Assembly: GCA_947472795.1 (NCBI GenBank)
Contig: CANJBL010000009.1
Coordinates: 49,675 to 113,674, forward strand
Direction of reading: 5' to 3'
Origin: Fidelibacterota bacterium
GTDB taxonomy: Bacteria; Pseudomonadota; Alphaproteobacteria; Rhodospirillales; Rhodospirillaceae
DNA: 64,000 bases
The position numbers and the translations under genes are program-made. A model generated the notes under the pieces. It was not told where the DNA came from. It saw only the letters and a list, made by a program, of their open reading frames with translations, and searched no databases. Positions within the stretch are counted from its first letter, which is position 1. Each line of letters begins with the position of its first letter. This document shows, one piece after another, positions 35,862 through 45,046 of the stretch.

Positions 35862-38075
35862 TTACTGGCGGGCGCCGACGTCGGTGTTGAACTTAATGTC
35901 GCCGATGGTCTTCAGGTTCAGGCGCAGAAGAACGGCCAAGCCCTTCTTGAAGTCGCGGTCTTGCGTGTTGTCGTTGGCGAAATCCAGCCCGATGATCACG
36001 CACTCATCTTCATAGGTCAGGCCGATGTCGGTGCGGATCGTGCCGCCGTTGGCCCCCAGGTTCTGGCGGTGACCCAGCACGACGCTCCAGTTCTGCGAGA
36101 AGCGGCTGGAGAGCGCCATGTAGACTTCTTCCGTGCTGCGCGGGCTCAAAGGCTGGCTGCCGTCGGCTTTCACAAACAAGTAGCTCGCGGTCACGCGCAG
36201 CAGGTCAGGCCCCGCGCTGCCCGTCACTTCGCTGCGCCGGCTGGTGAGCGTGTTCTTGTCCAGGCGGAAGCGGTACTGCATGGCGAAGTTGGCGCTGGGC
36301 GTCACGTCCACATGGCCGACGTAATCGGAGAAGTGCCCGGCAAGGCCCGACAGTGATGTGAAGGCCGGATCGTTGTGGAAGCGATACACCTGACCCACCA
36401 CCGCCGACACCGTGCCGATGTTGCGGTTGAAGGTCGCCCAATGCACACCGTAGTTGATGCGCGCGCCCGTCTCGACGCGGTCGAAGCCGGCGAAACGCTG
36501 GATGCTGAACAGATTGGTGTCGTCGAACTCCAGGTCCAGGCTGTCTTCGTTGGGGATGTTGATGTTCTTGTTGAGGCCGTTGGGGCTGATGGCGCCCATG
36601 ACGATGGGCTCCAGCAGCTGGTGGAAGCCGAAGTTGTCGCTGACAAACGGCATGCGCCATTCCAGCGAGGCTTCCGGGAAAATGCGCCCGGCTGTGCCGG
36701 TGTAAGTGTCGCCCCGTGTCGGCCTTGCGAAATCGCGCAGGTAGTAGCCGTCGGCGCGCACATCAGCGCGGAACGTATAGACTGCGCCGTAAGACGCGGT
36801 GTACGGCAGGTTCCAGCCGACGCGCGATGACAAACGATTTGTATCGTTGCCCGCCTCGCGGATCAAAACCAAGCCATTCGCGTCCACGTTCCAGAAGCCG
36901 CCGATGGAATCCGGATCGCTCACATAATTGTAGTTCAGCAGCGGTGCCACACCCGGCACCGAGCCCGCCGCCGAAGCAATGCGCTGGCGCTGGAAGTAAT
37001 AGGCATTGGCCGAGAAGTAGCTGTTCGACGTGAAGCGCTCGGCGTACAGGTTGCTCGTCAGCCAGGTCGGCGCGAGGAAGTTATAGCGGCGCAGATATGT
37101 GCGGTCGGACGCGAGGTTAATGTCCGTACCGCTGCGCCAAGCGTCATCGATATCCCAGCGTCCGTTGACCACAAGGTGTCCGCGTACATCGTGTGTCGAT
37201 TCAGGGTCTGCGCCCATCAAGCTTCCAAACACGCGCAACTGGCCTTCCTGGAAGTCCTGGCGGTATTCGCCGATGGCCCCTTTGCCAGCCTCGGTGGTGA
37301 GGAACGGCGTCAGCGTCGCATCGCGGTCTGAGTCGAGATGGATGTAGTAGGGCTGCTTGTAGGAGAAGCCTAAGTTTCTGCCTGCGCCGATTGTCGGCAA
37401 CAGAAGCCCGCTCTTTGGTCCTGCCGTCGGGTCCGGATGCGCGAGGTAGGGTGTGTAGAACACCGGCACGCCGCCCAGTTCCAGCCACGCGTCGCGGTAA
37501 TAGACCATCTCGGCATTGGGGTCGTAGCGGACATGGCCGCCCTTGATCTGCCACAGGGGCTCCTGACCGAGGCAACTGTCGCAGGCCGTATAGACAACTT
37601 TGTCGAGTTCGCTGACGCCGTCGGCGTGACGCAGGAATGTGCGGCTCGCCATGCGCGACTTGTCCGACAGCAGCACGCGGACTTCTTGCGCAAGGCCCTC
37701 CTTCAGATCGCCGCTCACCTGCAGCGAGTCAAAGAAGAAGACCGAGCCGTTGTTGTCGATCATCGACACATGGCCCGTCGCCGTGGCCAGGTCCTTGGTG
37801 CGGTCGTAGACGATCTTGTCGGCCAACAGGATGCGGTTGCCGCGCGAGATCTCGACATAGCCTTCCGCGGTGACGGTATTGCCGTCCTGGTCGTAGGACA
37901 ACTGGTCGGCCTGCAGCAGGGTGTTGTCGTCCGGGTCGGGATCGGAGTTGATGAAGGCAGCCTCGGCGCGGGGCGCCATGGCAAGGCTCGCCAGCACCAA
38001 TGCGGTCGCAGCCGTCAAACGCAGGGCTGTGCGCAGGCCGGGGCCGCGGCGGGTCGTGCAATGAAAATGACTCAT
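35862..38075 (-). CDS. lptD: LPS-assembly protein LptD
   Basis: LptD is the outer-membrane beta-barrel that inserts LPS into the outer leaflet. The 737-residue protein has a signal peptide, the OstA/LptA-like N-terminal domain (LLQADQLSYDQDGNTVTAEGYVEI) and a large barrel rich in alternating aromatic strands. A CDSC cysteine pair in the N-terminal half is seen in many alphaproteobacterial LptD proteins. The gene lies 10 bases after an lptF-like gene and before surA. Confidence 0.94.
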   Translation of the reverse strand: MSHFHCTTRRGPGLRTALRLTAATALVLASLAMAPRAEAAFINSDPDPDDNTLLQADQLSYDQDGNTVTAEGYVEISRGNRILLADKIVYDRTKDLATATGHVSMIDNNGSVFFFDSLQVSGDLKEGLAQEVRVLLSDKSRMASRTFLRHADGVSELDKVVYTACDSCLGQEPLWQIKGGHVRYDPNAEMVYYRDAWLELGGVPVFYTPYLAHPDPTAGPKSGLLLPTIGAGRNLGFSYKQPYYIHLDSDRDATLTPFLTTEAGKGAIGEYRQDFQEGQLRVFGSLMGADPESTHDVRGHLVVNGRWDIDDAWRSGTDINLASDRTYLRRYNFLAPTWLTSNLYAERFTSNSYFSANAYYFQRQRIASAAGSVPGVAPLLNYNYVSDPDSIGGFWNVDANGLVLIREAGNDTNRLSSRVGWNLPYTASYGAVYTFRADVRADGYYLRDFARPTRGDTYTGTAGRIFPEASLEWRMPFVSDNFGFHQLLEPIVMGAISPNGLNKNINIPNEDSLDLEFDDTNLFSIQRFAGFDRVETGARINYGVHWATFNRNIGTVSAVVGQVYRFHNDPAFTSLSGLAGHFSDYVGHVDVTPSANFAMQYRFRLDKNTLTSRRSEVTGSAGPDLLRVTASYLFVKADGSQPLSPRSTEEVYMALSSRFSQNWSVVLGHRQNLGANGGTIRTDIGLTYEDECVIIGLDFANDNTQDRDFKKGLAVLLRLNLKTIGDIKFNTDVGARQ

Positions 38076-38085
38076 AAGCCGTGGA

Positions 38086-39216
38086 TCACGCAGTGCTGGC
38101 GCCTACCGGAACGATGCGCCGGTCGGGGGACCGCCAACCCGGCTTGAGGATGATATACATGCCGCAGGCTATGGGGAGCAACGCTACAACGTACATCAGG
38201 GGCGTGTAGATCGATTCCTTGCCCGCGAGGTTGGCCGCACCCAGGGCGCCAGCCTGTAACATCACCACCGTGCCGATGGCCCCGATGATGCGCCCTGTCT
38301 GGCCGCGCCGGCTAAAGCCTCCCGTCAGCAGGAACACCAGTGCCACGCAGGCGAAACCCACGGCATTCAGGGGTTCCACCAACCGTTGATGCCCCTCGGC
38401 GCGCATGCGCGTGGCGATGCGCGCGCTTGTCGTCTCGTTGGGCTCGGCGCCCAGCAGTTCCCAGGTGGTGCGTTCGCGGTTGCTGGCATAGCGGTCGTCG
38501 GCCCCCGACTCCAGCTGGCCGAAGTCCAAAGTATAACTGTCGAAATACAGCACCGAGAGATTGCCCGTGCCCTGTTCCAGCGACTGGCGGCTGCCGTTGA
38601 ACAGCAACACGCGGGCACCTCTGTCGGTGCTTCCCAGGGCGCCGCGCTCGGCCATGATGGTGAGGCTGTTCTGAGGCGAGCGTGTGTCGTGGATCAGCAC
38701 GCCCAGAAGCTCGCCGTTCTTGCTGCGGCCCTTCACGTAAACCGTGAGATCCTTGGCGATCTGATTGAAGGAGCCGTCACGCAGCATGATCTGCGAGACG
38801 TCCGAGCGGATGCTCCATTGCAGTTCGCGGAAGGATTGGAAGGCATTGGGCACGACGAACAGCGTCAGCACATAACCCGTCGCCATCACCGCCAGCCCGC
38901 TCATCAGCGCGGCCTGCGCGAGGCCAATGCGGCTGATGCCCGCCGCCTGCGCCACCACCAGTTCTCGGTCCACGATCAGTTTGTTGTAGACAAAGATCGT
39001 CACGAGGAAGAGCGCGGCCGGCAAAATTACCGACAGGAACCACGGCAACAGCAACATCGTCAGCTTCAGCCACGCGGCGATAGCCAAGCCTTTGTTGATG
39101 ATGAACTGCAGGAACTGCAGCGATTGCGTCAGCCATACCACGCCGGCCAATGCCAGGCTCACCAGCACCGTGCCAGCCGCTATTTGACGCAAAATGTAGC
39201 GCGTTATTCCCGACAT
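38086..39216 (-). CDS. lptF: LPS export permease, LptF-like
   Basis: The 376-residue inner-membrane protein has the LptF/LptG layout: membrane helices at both ends and a periplasmic beta-jellyroll in the middle. MSGITRYILRQIA, VVAQAAGISRIGLAQAAL, KDLTVYVKGR and LLGVLIHDTRSPQN fit the LptF branch better than LptG. It pairs with lptD, 10 bases downstream. No lptG lies between them and none follows, so the partner permease must be elsewhere. It is divergent from the secreted protein gene at 39343. Confidence 0.85.
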   Translation of the reverse strand: MSGITRYILRQIAAGTVLVSLALAGVVWLTQSLQFLQFIINKGLAIAAWLKLTMLLLPWFLSVILPAALFLVTIFVYNKLIVDRELVVAQAAGISRIGLAQAALMSGLAVMATGYVLTLFVVPNAFQSFRELQWSIRSDVSQIMLRDGSFNQIAKDLTVYVKGRSKNGELLGVLIHDTRSPQNSLTIMAERGALGSTDRGARVLLFNGSRQSLEQGTGNLSVLYFDSYTLDFGQLESGADDRYASNRERTTWELLGAEPNETTSARIATRMRAEGHQRLVEPLNAVGFACVALVFLLTGGFSRRGQTGRIIGAIGTVVMLQAGALGAANLAGKESIYTPLMYVVALLPIACGMYIILKPGWRSPDRRIVPVGASTA

Positions 39217-39342
39217 GGTTGAACTATAGCGTTTAGCTCTCTAGGGGTTCCATAGACATTGGCGGGGCGGTCAGAGAAACCTTTGCGGCACCGCCTAAGG
39301 CAACTAAAATGCTTTCACGACGATGAGGGAGAGGGAACCATC

Positions 39343-39924
39343 ATGATCTCGATGACGAAGCGCGCGAAACGCGCGCTCACACTCATGACTGCGACGATGT
39401 GCCTGCTGGCTCCGGCTGCGCAGGCCGCCGAGGTGCTGAAGTGCACCTCGCTGGAAGAAGCTGACGCTTTTCGCCTGCGCCATCTGCAAAGCCGGCTCAT
39501 GGTCGCGGCCCTCAGCTGCAACCAACAGGCAGCTTATAATACCTTTGTCGAACATTTCCGCGGCTCTCTTGTCAGCGCCGGTGGCCAGATGACGGACTAT
39601 TTCCTGCGCGTGGGCGGCGGCCAGTTTGCCCTCAACAAGCACATCACCGATCTCGCCAATGCAGCCGGTTTGTCGCGCGCCGAGAGTCCCGACAGTTATT
39701 GCCAGAAAACGTGGGATCTCTTCCTTGCGCTGGAAGCCGACCCCGAGCTTCTGCACAAACTCGCCGATGCCAACACCCTGGCTGCCGTCGCCGATCCGAA
39801 AAGCTGCTCTGTGACTGTTGCCGGCCCGGCTGTGGCTGTGCCGAAAGATGTTGTCGCGGCCTTTGATGCGGAGAAAGCAGCGGCCCTGAAAGCCAATGCC
39901 GTGAAAGCGGCCGCCCCTCAATAA
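39343..39924 (+). CDS. Secreted protein of unknown function
   Basis: The 193-residue protein has a typical signal peptide ending AAQAAE and a mature helical domain with four cysteines (VLKC, ALSC, DSYC, PKSC), enough for two disulfides. The ATG at 39343 has GAGGGAGAGGGA upstream. I do not recognise a family. A perfect terminator follows at 39948-39977. Confidence 0.75.
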   Translation: MISMTKRAKRALTLMTATMCLLAPAAQAAEVLKCTSLEEADAFRLRHLQSRLMVAALSCNQQAAYNTFVEHFRGSLVSAGGQMTDYFLRVGGGQFALNKHITDLANAAGLSRAESPDSYCQKTWDLFLALEADPELLHKLADANTLAAVADPKSCSVTVAGPAVAVPKDVVAAFDAEKAAALKANAVKAAAPQ

Positions 39925-39947
39925 CTCTGCTTGCTCTAGAAAAGAAA

Positions 39948-39982
39948 AACGCCGGCAGAGTTTCCTCTGCCGGCGTTTCTGT
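39948..39982. terminator. Bidirectional terminator
   Basis: AACGCCGGCAGAG and CTCTGCCGGCGTT form a perfect 13-bp stem with a 4-base TTTC loop, flanked by AAAAA and TCTGTT. It lies between the convergent secreted-protein and OmpA-family genes and should stop transcription both ways. Confidence 0.9.
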
Positions 39983-39995
39983 TGGCTAGTGCCGC

Positions 39996-41111
39996 TTATT
40001 CCATCACGATTTCGACGCGACGGTTCTGCGGTTCTTTGACGCCGTCACCGGTGGCGACGAGCGGCTCGCTCTCGCCTTTGAACATGATGACGATTTCATT
40101 GTCCTTGAAGCCGAGCTTGATCAGCTGAGCTCTCACGGCCTTCGCGCGGCGTTCAGACAGCGCGAGGTTGTATGATGCCGTGCCCGACGTATCGGCGTGG
40201 CCTGTCGCAGTGATGCGTGCCTTGCCGTTCTTCTTGGCGTAGTCGGCCGCTTCCTGCACGATCCTCTGCGCATCGGCGCGGACATTGGCCCGGTCGAAGT
40301 CAAAGAACACCAGGAACTTCTGCGGCACTGGCGGCGGCGGGGGAGGTGGCGGCGGCGGGGGAGGCGGCGGTGGCGGCGGCGGCGGGGGAGGCGGCGGCGG
40401 AGCAGCCGCTGCCTGTTGCACTACCGGCGCCGGCGAGCCGAAGTTGAAGCGGATGCCGACCAGGAGATTGTGGCTACGGTCATCGTGACGGCTAGCGGTG
40501 GCTGTCGTCGGTGCTGTGATGGCATGGAACTTGTTGCGGAACATGCCGATATAGCGGTACTCGACGAACATATCCGTACGCTCGCTCAGCGGATGGGTGA
40601 TACCGGCGATGCCCTGGAATTGGATGGCGCTGTCGTTATCGCTGAACACGGGTGTGCCGACCGGGAAGGTGGTCGAACGGCTGCCTTGCACGTTGCTCCA
40701 CTTGTTCCAGCCGCCGCCGATGCCGCCGCCGACGTAGGGGCGCCACATTTCGCTGTGGCCGATGTCGAACAGCACGTTGCCCATGACGCCCAGCACGCGC
40801 TGGCTGCCGCCGGCTGCGCTTGCGCCCGCGATGTCATTGAACGTCGAGCGGCGCCAGTTGAGTTCCAACTCGGTGCGAACGCCGCTTTCCCATTTGTAGC
40901 CCAGGGCGCCCGACAGGATGTAGCCGTTGTCGAAAGTAGTTGTGCCGTTCACGGCTGCGGCGCTGCCGGGAATACGGTAATCGACGCTTGAATTTCGGGG
41001 CGAGCTCAGGCCAGCGCCCAAGCTCAGGTATCCGCCCTCTGCCGCGAAGGCGGCGGATGACATCGTCACTCCGGCGGTAGCTGCCAGAAGTGCGAGGGTG
41101 ATTTTCTTCAT
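39996..41111 (-). CDS. OmpA-family outer membrane protein with 24-proline linker
   Basis: The 371-residue protein has a signal peptide (ending AAFAAEGG), an N-terminal eight-strand beta-barrel of the OmpA/OMP_b-brl type (residues about 25-235), a linker with 24 consecutive prolines, and an OmpA C-terminal domain (FFDFDRANV, TGHADTSG, NRRVEIV) that binds peptidoglycan. It ties the outer membrane to the cell wall. The polyproline tract would span the periplasm as a rigid rod. The tract is coded by 72 bases (40329-40400), all CCN codons. Confidence 0.94.
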   Translation of the reverse strand: MKKITLALLAATAGVTMSSAAFAAEGGYLSLGAGLSSPRNSSVDYRIPGSAAAVNGTTTFDNGYILSGALGYKWESGVRTELELNWRRSTFNDIAGASAAGGSQRVLGVMGNVLFDIGHSEMWRPYVGGGIGGGWNKWSNVQGSRSTTFPVGTPVFSDNDSAIQFQGIAGITHPLSERTDMFVEYRYIGMFRNKFHAITAPTTATASRHDDRSHNLLVGIRFNFGSPAPVVQQAAAAPPPPPPPPPPPPPPPPPPPPPPPPVPQKFLVFFDFDRANVRADAQRIVQEAADYAKKNGKARITATGHADTSGTASYNLALSERRAKAVRAQLIKLGFKDNEIVIMFKGESEPLVATGDGVKEPQNRRVEIVME

Positions 41112-41455
41112 GTTGAACTCCAGTTGTCGTTATTCGCGAGATCGTCGCCCAGGGGAGGGAAAAAGCAGCAATCGACGGTCATGGCCCAAGCCTTGGTCAC
41201 GACGCCACAGCCATGGCGATGTACCGGACCCAGGACAAGGCCACGGAAAGTTAAATTCTCAAACAATTTGAAGGTGTTGCAATTCTACTATAGGTGGAGC
41301 GCAGTGCGTGAACGCTCACAAGCGACATAACGCTTAGCTGGCGCAAAAGTTCGCGCAAAAAGGGTCGGTTTCGAAAAAAGTTGTAACGTTGACCCTCAAG
41401 GGGGTCTGCGCCCACGATCTGCGCGGGGTCCGATGCGGCGACTCGGCGGAAGGGC
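41112..41455. other. 344-base gap upstream of the OmpA-family gene
   Basis: No gene is supported. The gap must hold the promoter of the OmpA-family gene; an A/T-rich stretch at 41250-41300 with the palindrome TCAAACAATTTGA is the likeliest area. Near the oxidase end, GACCC/GGGTC (around 41391-41407) forms a small hairpin with a T-run ten bases further on the minus strand, a weak terminator candidate for the oxidase gene that lies to its right. Confidence 0.35.
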
Positions 41456-42874
41456 CTAACCCAGCACTTTGCCGGGATTCATCAGATTCGCCGGATCGAT
41501 GGCCTGTTTCAGGCGGCGCATCAGGTCCAATTCCACCGGGTCCTTGTAGCGCTTCATCTCCTCCACCTTCAGCATTCCGATGCCGTGCTCGGCCGAGATG
41601 GAGCCCTCCATGGCGACAACAATGTCGTGCACGATGCGGTTCATCTCCTCCCAGCGCGCGAGGTAGGCGGCTTTGTCGGCGCCTACAGGCTGCGAGATGT
41701 TGAAGTGGATGTTGCCGTCGCCCAGATGCCCAAAGGGAACCGGGCGCACGCCGGGGAAATGCTTGGCCACCGCCGCCATGCCGTCCGCGATGAACTGCGG
41801 CACGCGAGACACTGGCACGGAAATGTCGTGTTTGATGCTGCCGCCCTCAAACTTCTGCGCTTCCGGCAGTGACTCACGGATACGCCACAGGTTCTTCTGC
41901 TGCTCGACACTCTCGGCGATCACGGCGTCGGTGATGATGCCCTCCTCGAAAGCCGTCTCCAACAGCGCATCGAAGCTGCCGCGTATGGCCACGTCGGGGC
42001 GCGAGCTCGAGAACTCCGTCAGCACATACCAGGGATGCGGCGCTTGGAAGGGATCGCTGCAGCCGGCGATATGCTTCACGCACATCTCCAGCCCGATGCG
42101 CGGGATGAGTTCAAACGCCGTCACCGCATCGCCCGATAGCGCACGGGCGCGGTTCAGCAGTTTTGTCGCATCTTCCAGATTATTCAGCGCGCACAGGGCC
42201 GTGGCCACTTCGGTCGGGCGCGGGAACAGCTTCAGCACGGCGGCTGTGATGATGCCCAGCGTGCCTTCGGCACCGACAAACAGCTGGCGCAGCGCATAAC
42301 CTGTGTTGTCCTTGCCCAATGCGCGCAGGCCGTTCCAGATGCGCCCATCGGGCAGCACCACTTCCAGGCCCAGCACCAGATCGCGCGCATTGCCGTAGCG
42401 CAGCACGTTGATGCCGCCGGCATTGGTGGCGAGGTTGCCGCCGATCTGGCAGCTGCCTTCCGCGCCCAGGCTCAAGGGAAACAAGGCGCCTTTCTCTTCC
42501 GCGGCCCGCTGCACGTCCGCCAGGATACAGCCGGCTTGCACGGTGATGGTGAAGTTCATGGGATCGACAGCCAGCACTTTGTTCATGCGCCCGAGGTTGA
42601 GAAGAAGCTCGCTCCCATCCTCATGGGGCGATGCACCGCCGCACAGGCCCGTATTGCCGCCTTGCGGCACAATGGGCAGTTTCGCGGCGGCGCAGGTCTT
42701 CACGATCTCGGCCACTTCCTGCGTCGACGATGGGCGCAGCACCAAGGCTGCCTTGCCGTGATAAAGCCCGCGCTCCTCATGCAGGTACGGCGCCATGGCC
42801 GCCGGGTCCGAGATGGAAGCGGTAGGGCCGACGATGGCGGTGAGGCGGTCGCGAAGGGTTTGGTCGAGAGGCAC
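41456..42874 (-). CDS. FAD-linked oxidase, D-2-hydroxyglutarate dehydrogenase type
   Basis: The 472-residue flavoprotein has the FAD-binding type 4 domain (VPQGGNTGLCGG, LGAEGSCQIGGNLATNAGG) and the C-terminal FAD-oxidase domain (FGHLGDGNIHFNI, SAEHGIGMLK). This is the D2HGDH/GlcD/DLD family that oxidises D-2-hydroxy acids. The substrate cannot be fixed by sequence; D-2-hydroxyglutarate or D-lactate are the main options. It stands alone between the OmpA and tsaC genes. Confidence 0.9.
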   Translation of the reverse strand: MPLDQTLRDRLTAIVGPTASISDPAAMAPYLHEERGLYHGKAALVLRPSSTQEVAEIVKTCAAAKLPIVPQGGNTGLCGGASPHEDGSELLLNLGRMNKVLAVDPMNFTITVQAGCILADVQRAAEEKGALFPLSLGAEGSCQIGGNLATNAGGINVLRYGNARDLVLGLEVVLPDGRIWNGLRALGKDNTGYALRQLFVGAEGTLGIITAAVLKLFPRPTEVATALCALNNLEDATKLLNRARALSGDAVTAFELIPRIGLEMCVKHIAGCSDPFQAPHPWYVLTEFSSSRPDVAIRGSFDALLETAFEEGIITDAVIAESVEQQKNLWRIRESLPEAQKFEGGSIKHDISVPVSRVPQFIADGMAAVAKHFPGVRPVPFGHLGDGNIHFNISQPVGADKAAYLARWEEMNRIVHDIVVAMEGSISAEHGIGMLKVEEMKRYKDPVELDLMRRLKQAIDPANLMNPGKVLG

Positions 42875-42969
42875 GTGACAAAGACCTTATATAGTGAGGC
42901 GCTAAAATGCAGGAAGCGGTGCCGATCTGCAACCGCGTGTAAGGCATGATGAGGCTTCAAACTCCCATT

Positions 42970-43112
42970 GTCATTCCCGACGCGCCGCGCGGTAAACGCG
43001 CGCAAATTAAATGGCGGCCCTCCGCCGCCCAGGCGCGATCGGGAATCCATTGTGCAAAATGCTCCAGCCCTAGGATGAGGCGCAGTGGATTCCCGCTTTC
43101 GTGGGAATGACA
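42970..43112 (-). repeat. MITE-like palindromic element, copy 2 (TTGTCATTCCC termini)
   Basis: This 143-bp element has perfect 11-bp terminal inverted repeats TTGTCATTCCC / GGGAATGACAA. Read on the minus strand it contains GGCCGCCATTTAATTTGCGCG followed by TTTACCGCGCG, shared with the element at 18740-18903, and a similar ATGGATTCCCGATC segment. It sits between the oxidase and tsaC genes. Confidence 0.8.
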
Positions 43113-43125
43113 ACGTTGACTGCGC

Positions 43126-44070
43126 TCAGCCTTTCGCAGCCGCCGCGCGTTGCAAACGGTCGTTGATGGCCAAGCCGATCCCGGCGTGCGGAATGGGAGC
43201 CACCGCAATCGCCTTGAATCGCGCCGCATTATCCAACTCCCGCAGCATGGCGAACAGATTGGCTGCTGCTTCCAAGAGATCGCCTTTGGCGCTCAGGTTG
43301 AGGGTCGCGCCCATGCTCATGCCAAAACCCAGCAGCGCTTCGCCCGGTTGTGCGGCTTGGGCTTCCAGCCGCACAGGCACCGATGGCGCGTAGTGGCTCG
43401 CAAGCTGACCCGGCGATTTGGGCGCGGATGGATCATCGGCGCCTGTTCCCACGGTCCCGATCACGGCCTCGATCTCTTCGGCGGTGATCACGCCCGGCCG
43501 CAACAGCGTCGCGCGCGCCGTGGTCAAATCCACCACCGTGGATTCCAGACCCACGCGGCACGCACCGCCATCGATGATCATGTTCACTTTATCGCCCAAA
43601 CCTTCCGCCACATGCGCGGCCCGTGTCGGGCTCACGCGGCCCGAGGGATTAGCGCTGGGGGCGGCGAGAGGGCGATCCGTCGCGCGCAGAAGCTTTTGCG
43701 CGACGGGGTGATCCGGCATGCGCACCGCGATGCTGGCAAGTCCTGCCGAGACGAGCTCCGACGCTTTGCACGCCGCGCTGCGCGGTAGCACCAGTGTCAG
43801 TGGCCCCGGCCAGAAAGCCGCAGCGAGGTTTTCAAACCGTGTGTCGGTGACCGCAAGGTCGCTCATCCAGGCCACGTCGGCTACGTGCACGATCAGCGGG
43901 TTGAACGTGGGGCGTCCCTTGGCGGCGAAAATAGCGGCCACAGCTTTGCCGTTGGTGGCATCGCCGCCCAGGCCATAGACCGTCTCGGTTGGGAAGGCGA
44001 CAAGGCCGCCGCCGCGCAAAATCTGTGCAGCGGCAGAGATGGTCTCCGCGTTGGCCGCGTGCACGCTCAC
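43126..44070 (-). CDS. tsaC: L-threonylcarbamoyladenylate synthase (Sua5/YrdC type)
   Basis: The enzyme makes threonylcarbamoyl-AMP for the t6A modification of tRNAs that read ANN codons. The 314-residue protein has the YrdC domain (GGLVAFPTETVYGLGGDA, KGRPTFNPLIVH, APSANPSGRVSPT) and a C-terminal Sua5 domain, so it is the long Sua5 form. Its start overlaps the cysQ stop by four bases. Confidence 0.95.
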   Translation of the reverse strand: MSVHAANAETISAAAQILRGGGLVAFPTETVYGLGGDATNGKAVAAIFAAKGRPTFNPLIVHVADVAWMSDLAVTDTRFENLAAAFWPGPLTLVLPRSAACKASELVSAGLASIAVRMPDHPVAQKLLRATDRPLAAPSANPSGRVSPTRAAHVAEGLGDKVNMIIDGGACRVGLESTVVDLTTARATLLRPGVITAEEIEAVIGTVGTGADDPSAPKSPGQLASHYAPSVPVRLEAQAAQPGEALLGFGMSMGATLNLSAKGDLLEAAANLFAMLRELDNAARFKAIAVAPIPHAGIGLAINDRLQRAAAAKG

Positions 44071-44972
44071 GGTTGTTTTTCATTCCGCCGGCCTTCGGCG
44101 AGAAAGGGCCCGTTCAGGAACTCTGGCTTGGCGTATGCCATTTCTTTCCCCTCACCTGCTTCGGAAGCAAAGGTATGGACCGTACCGCCCGCCGCGCGCA
44201 CCACCGCATGGCCGGCGGCGATGTCCCACTCGCACGTGGGGCCAAAGCGCGGATAAAGATCGGCCGCACCTTCGGCCACCAGACAGAACTTCAGCGACGA
44301 GCCGATGACCTTCTTTTCCGCCACGTCGAAGTTGGCCAGGAACGGGTCCATTTTTTCCGGCACTTCATGGGATTTGCTGCCGGTGATGACCACGCGGGCC
44401 GGGCGCGGGCGCACCGAAATCTTTGCTGGTTTGCCACCCCGCCAGACTTCCGCGCGCCGGGTGCCGTTCCAGATCACACCCACGTATGTCTCGCCTCTCG
44501 CCGGCGCATGCACGATGCCCAGCGCCGGCAGGCCTCCATAAATCAGCGCGATGTTCACAGTGTAATCATCACCGCCCTTGATGAACTCCTTGGTGCCGTC
44601 CAGGGCATCCACCAGCCAAAAGGTCGAACCCGCCACGGACGACATCAGCGAAGGGATGTTCCCCGCTGCCACGCGCTCCTCGGCCACGATGGGAAAAGCT
44701 GGCTTCAGGTCTTCCAGCGCGGCCGTGATCAGGCTTTCGGCAGCCTGATCGGCTTCGGTCACCGGCGAAGAATCTGCTTTGGCCTGTATATCAAAGCCCC
44801 GCGCGCGAACGTCCAGCGTGGCCCGGCCGGCAGCTTCGGCCACGGGCAGCAGGCGGTCGGTCCAGGCGTTCAATAGGTCGAAATCCAAGTCCAAATTCAA
44901 GCAGGGCCTCTGTGCAAAATATCTCGGTAATTGGTTATGGCGCACCATAGCGCGCGGCCTTACTTTGTCCAC
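44067..44972 (-). CDS. cysQ: 3'(2'),5'-bisphosphate nucleotidase CysQ
   Basis: CysQ removes the 3'-phosphate of PAP, a by-product of sulfate assimilation. The 301-residue protein has the inositol monophosphatase fold motifs SSPVTEADQAAE, the metal site WLVDALDGTKEFI and the C-terminal CEWDIAAGHAVVRAAGG. ATG at 44972 adds about 25 residues that look unlike the family; an internal TTG near the NLDLDFDLL segment could be the true start. It is coupled to tsaC. Confidence 0.92.
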   Translation of the reverse strand: MDKVRPRAMVRHNQLPRYFAQRPCLNLDLDFDLLNAWTDRLLPVAEAAGRATLDVRARGFDIQAKADSSPVTEADQAAESLITAALEDLKPAFPIVAEERVAAGNIPSLMSSVAGSTFWLVDALDGTKEFIKGGDDYTVNIALIYGGLPALGIVHAPARGETYVGVIWNGTRRAEVWRGGKPAKISVRPRPARVVITGSKSHEVPEKMDPFLANFDVAEKKVIGSSLKFCLVAEGAADLYPRFGPTCEWDIAAGHAVVRAAGGTVHTFASEAGEGKEMAYAKPEFLNGPFLAEGRRNEKQP

Positions 44973-45046
44973 AGCAGGCCAGGAAAATGCCCTAAGCTTT
45001 CACCACCAAAGTCACACTGGCCAAATCCATAACCGGAAACCTCGCC

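Noticed and set aside
40285..40488. A plus-strand frame with a long glycine run
   Set aside because: It is the complement of the 24-proline tract of the OmpA-family gene, not a separate protein.
41388..41410. Terminator for the FAD-linked oxidase gene
   Set aside because: The stem is only five base pairs and the T-run starts about ten bases after it, so it is too weak to list as a terminator.
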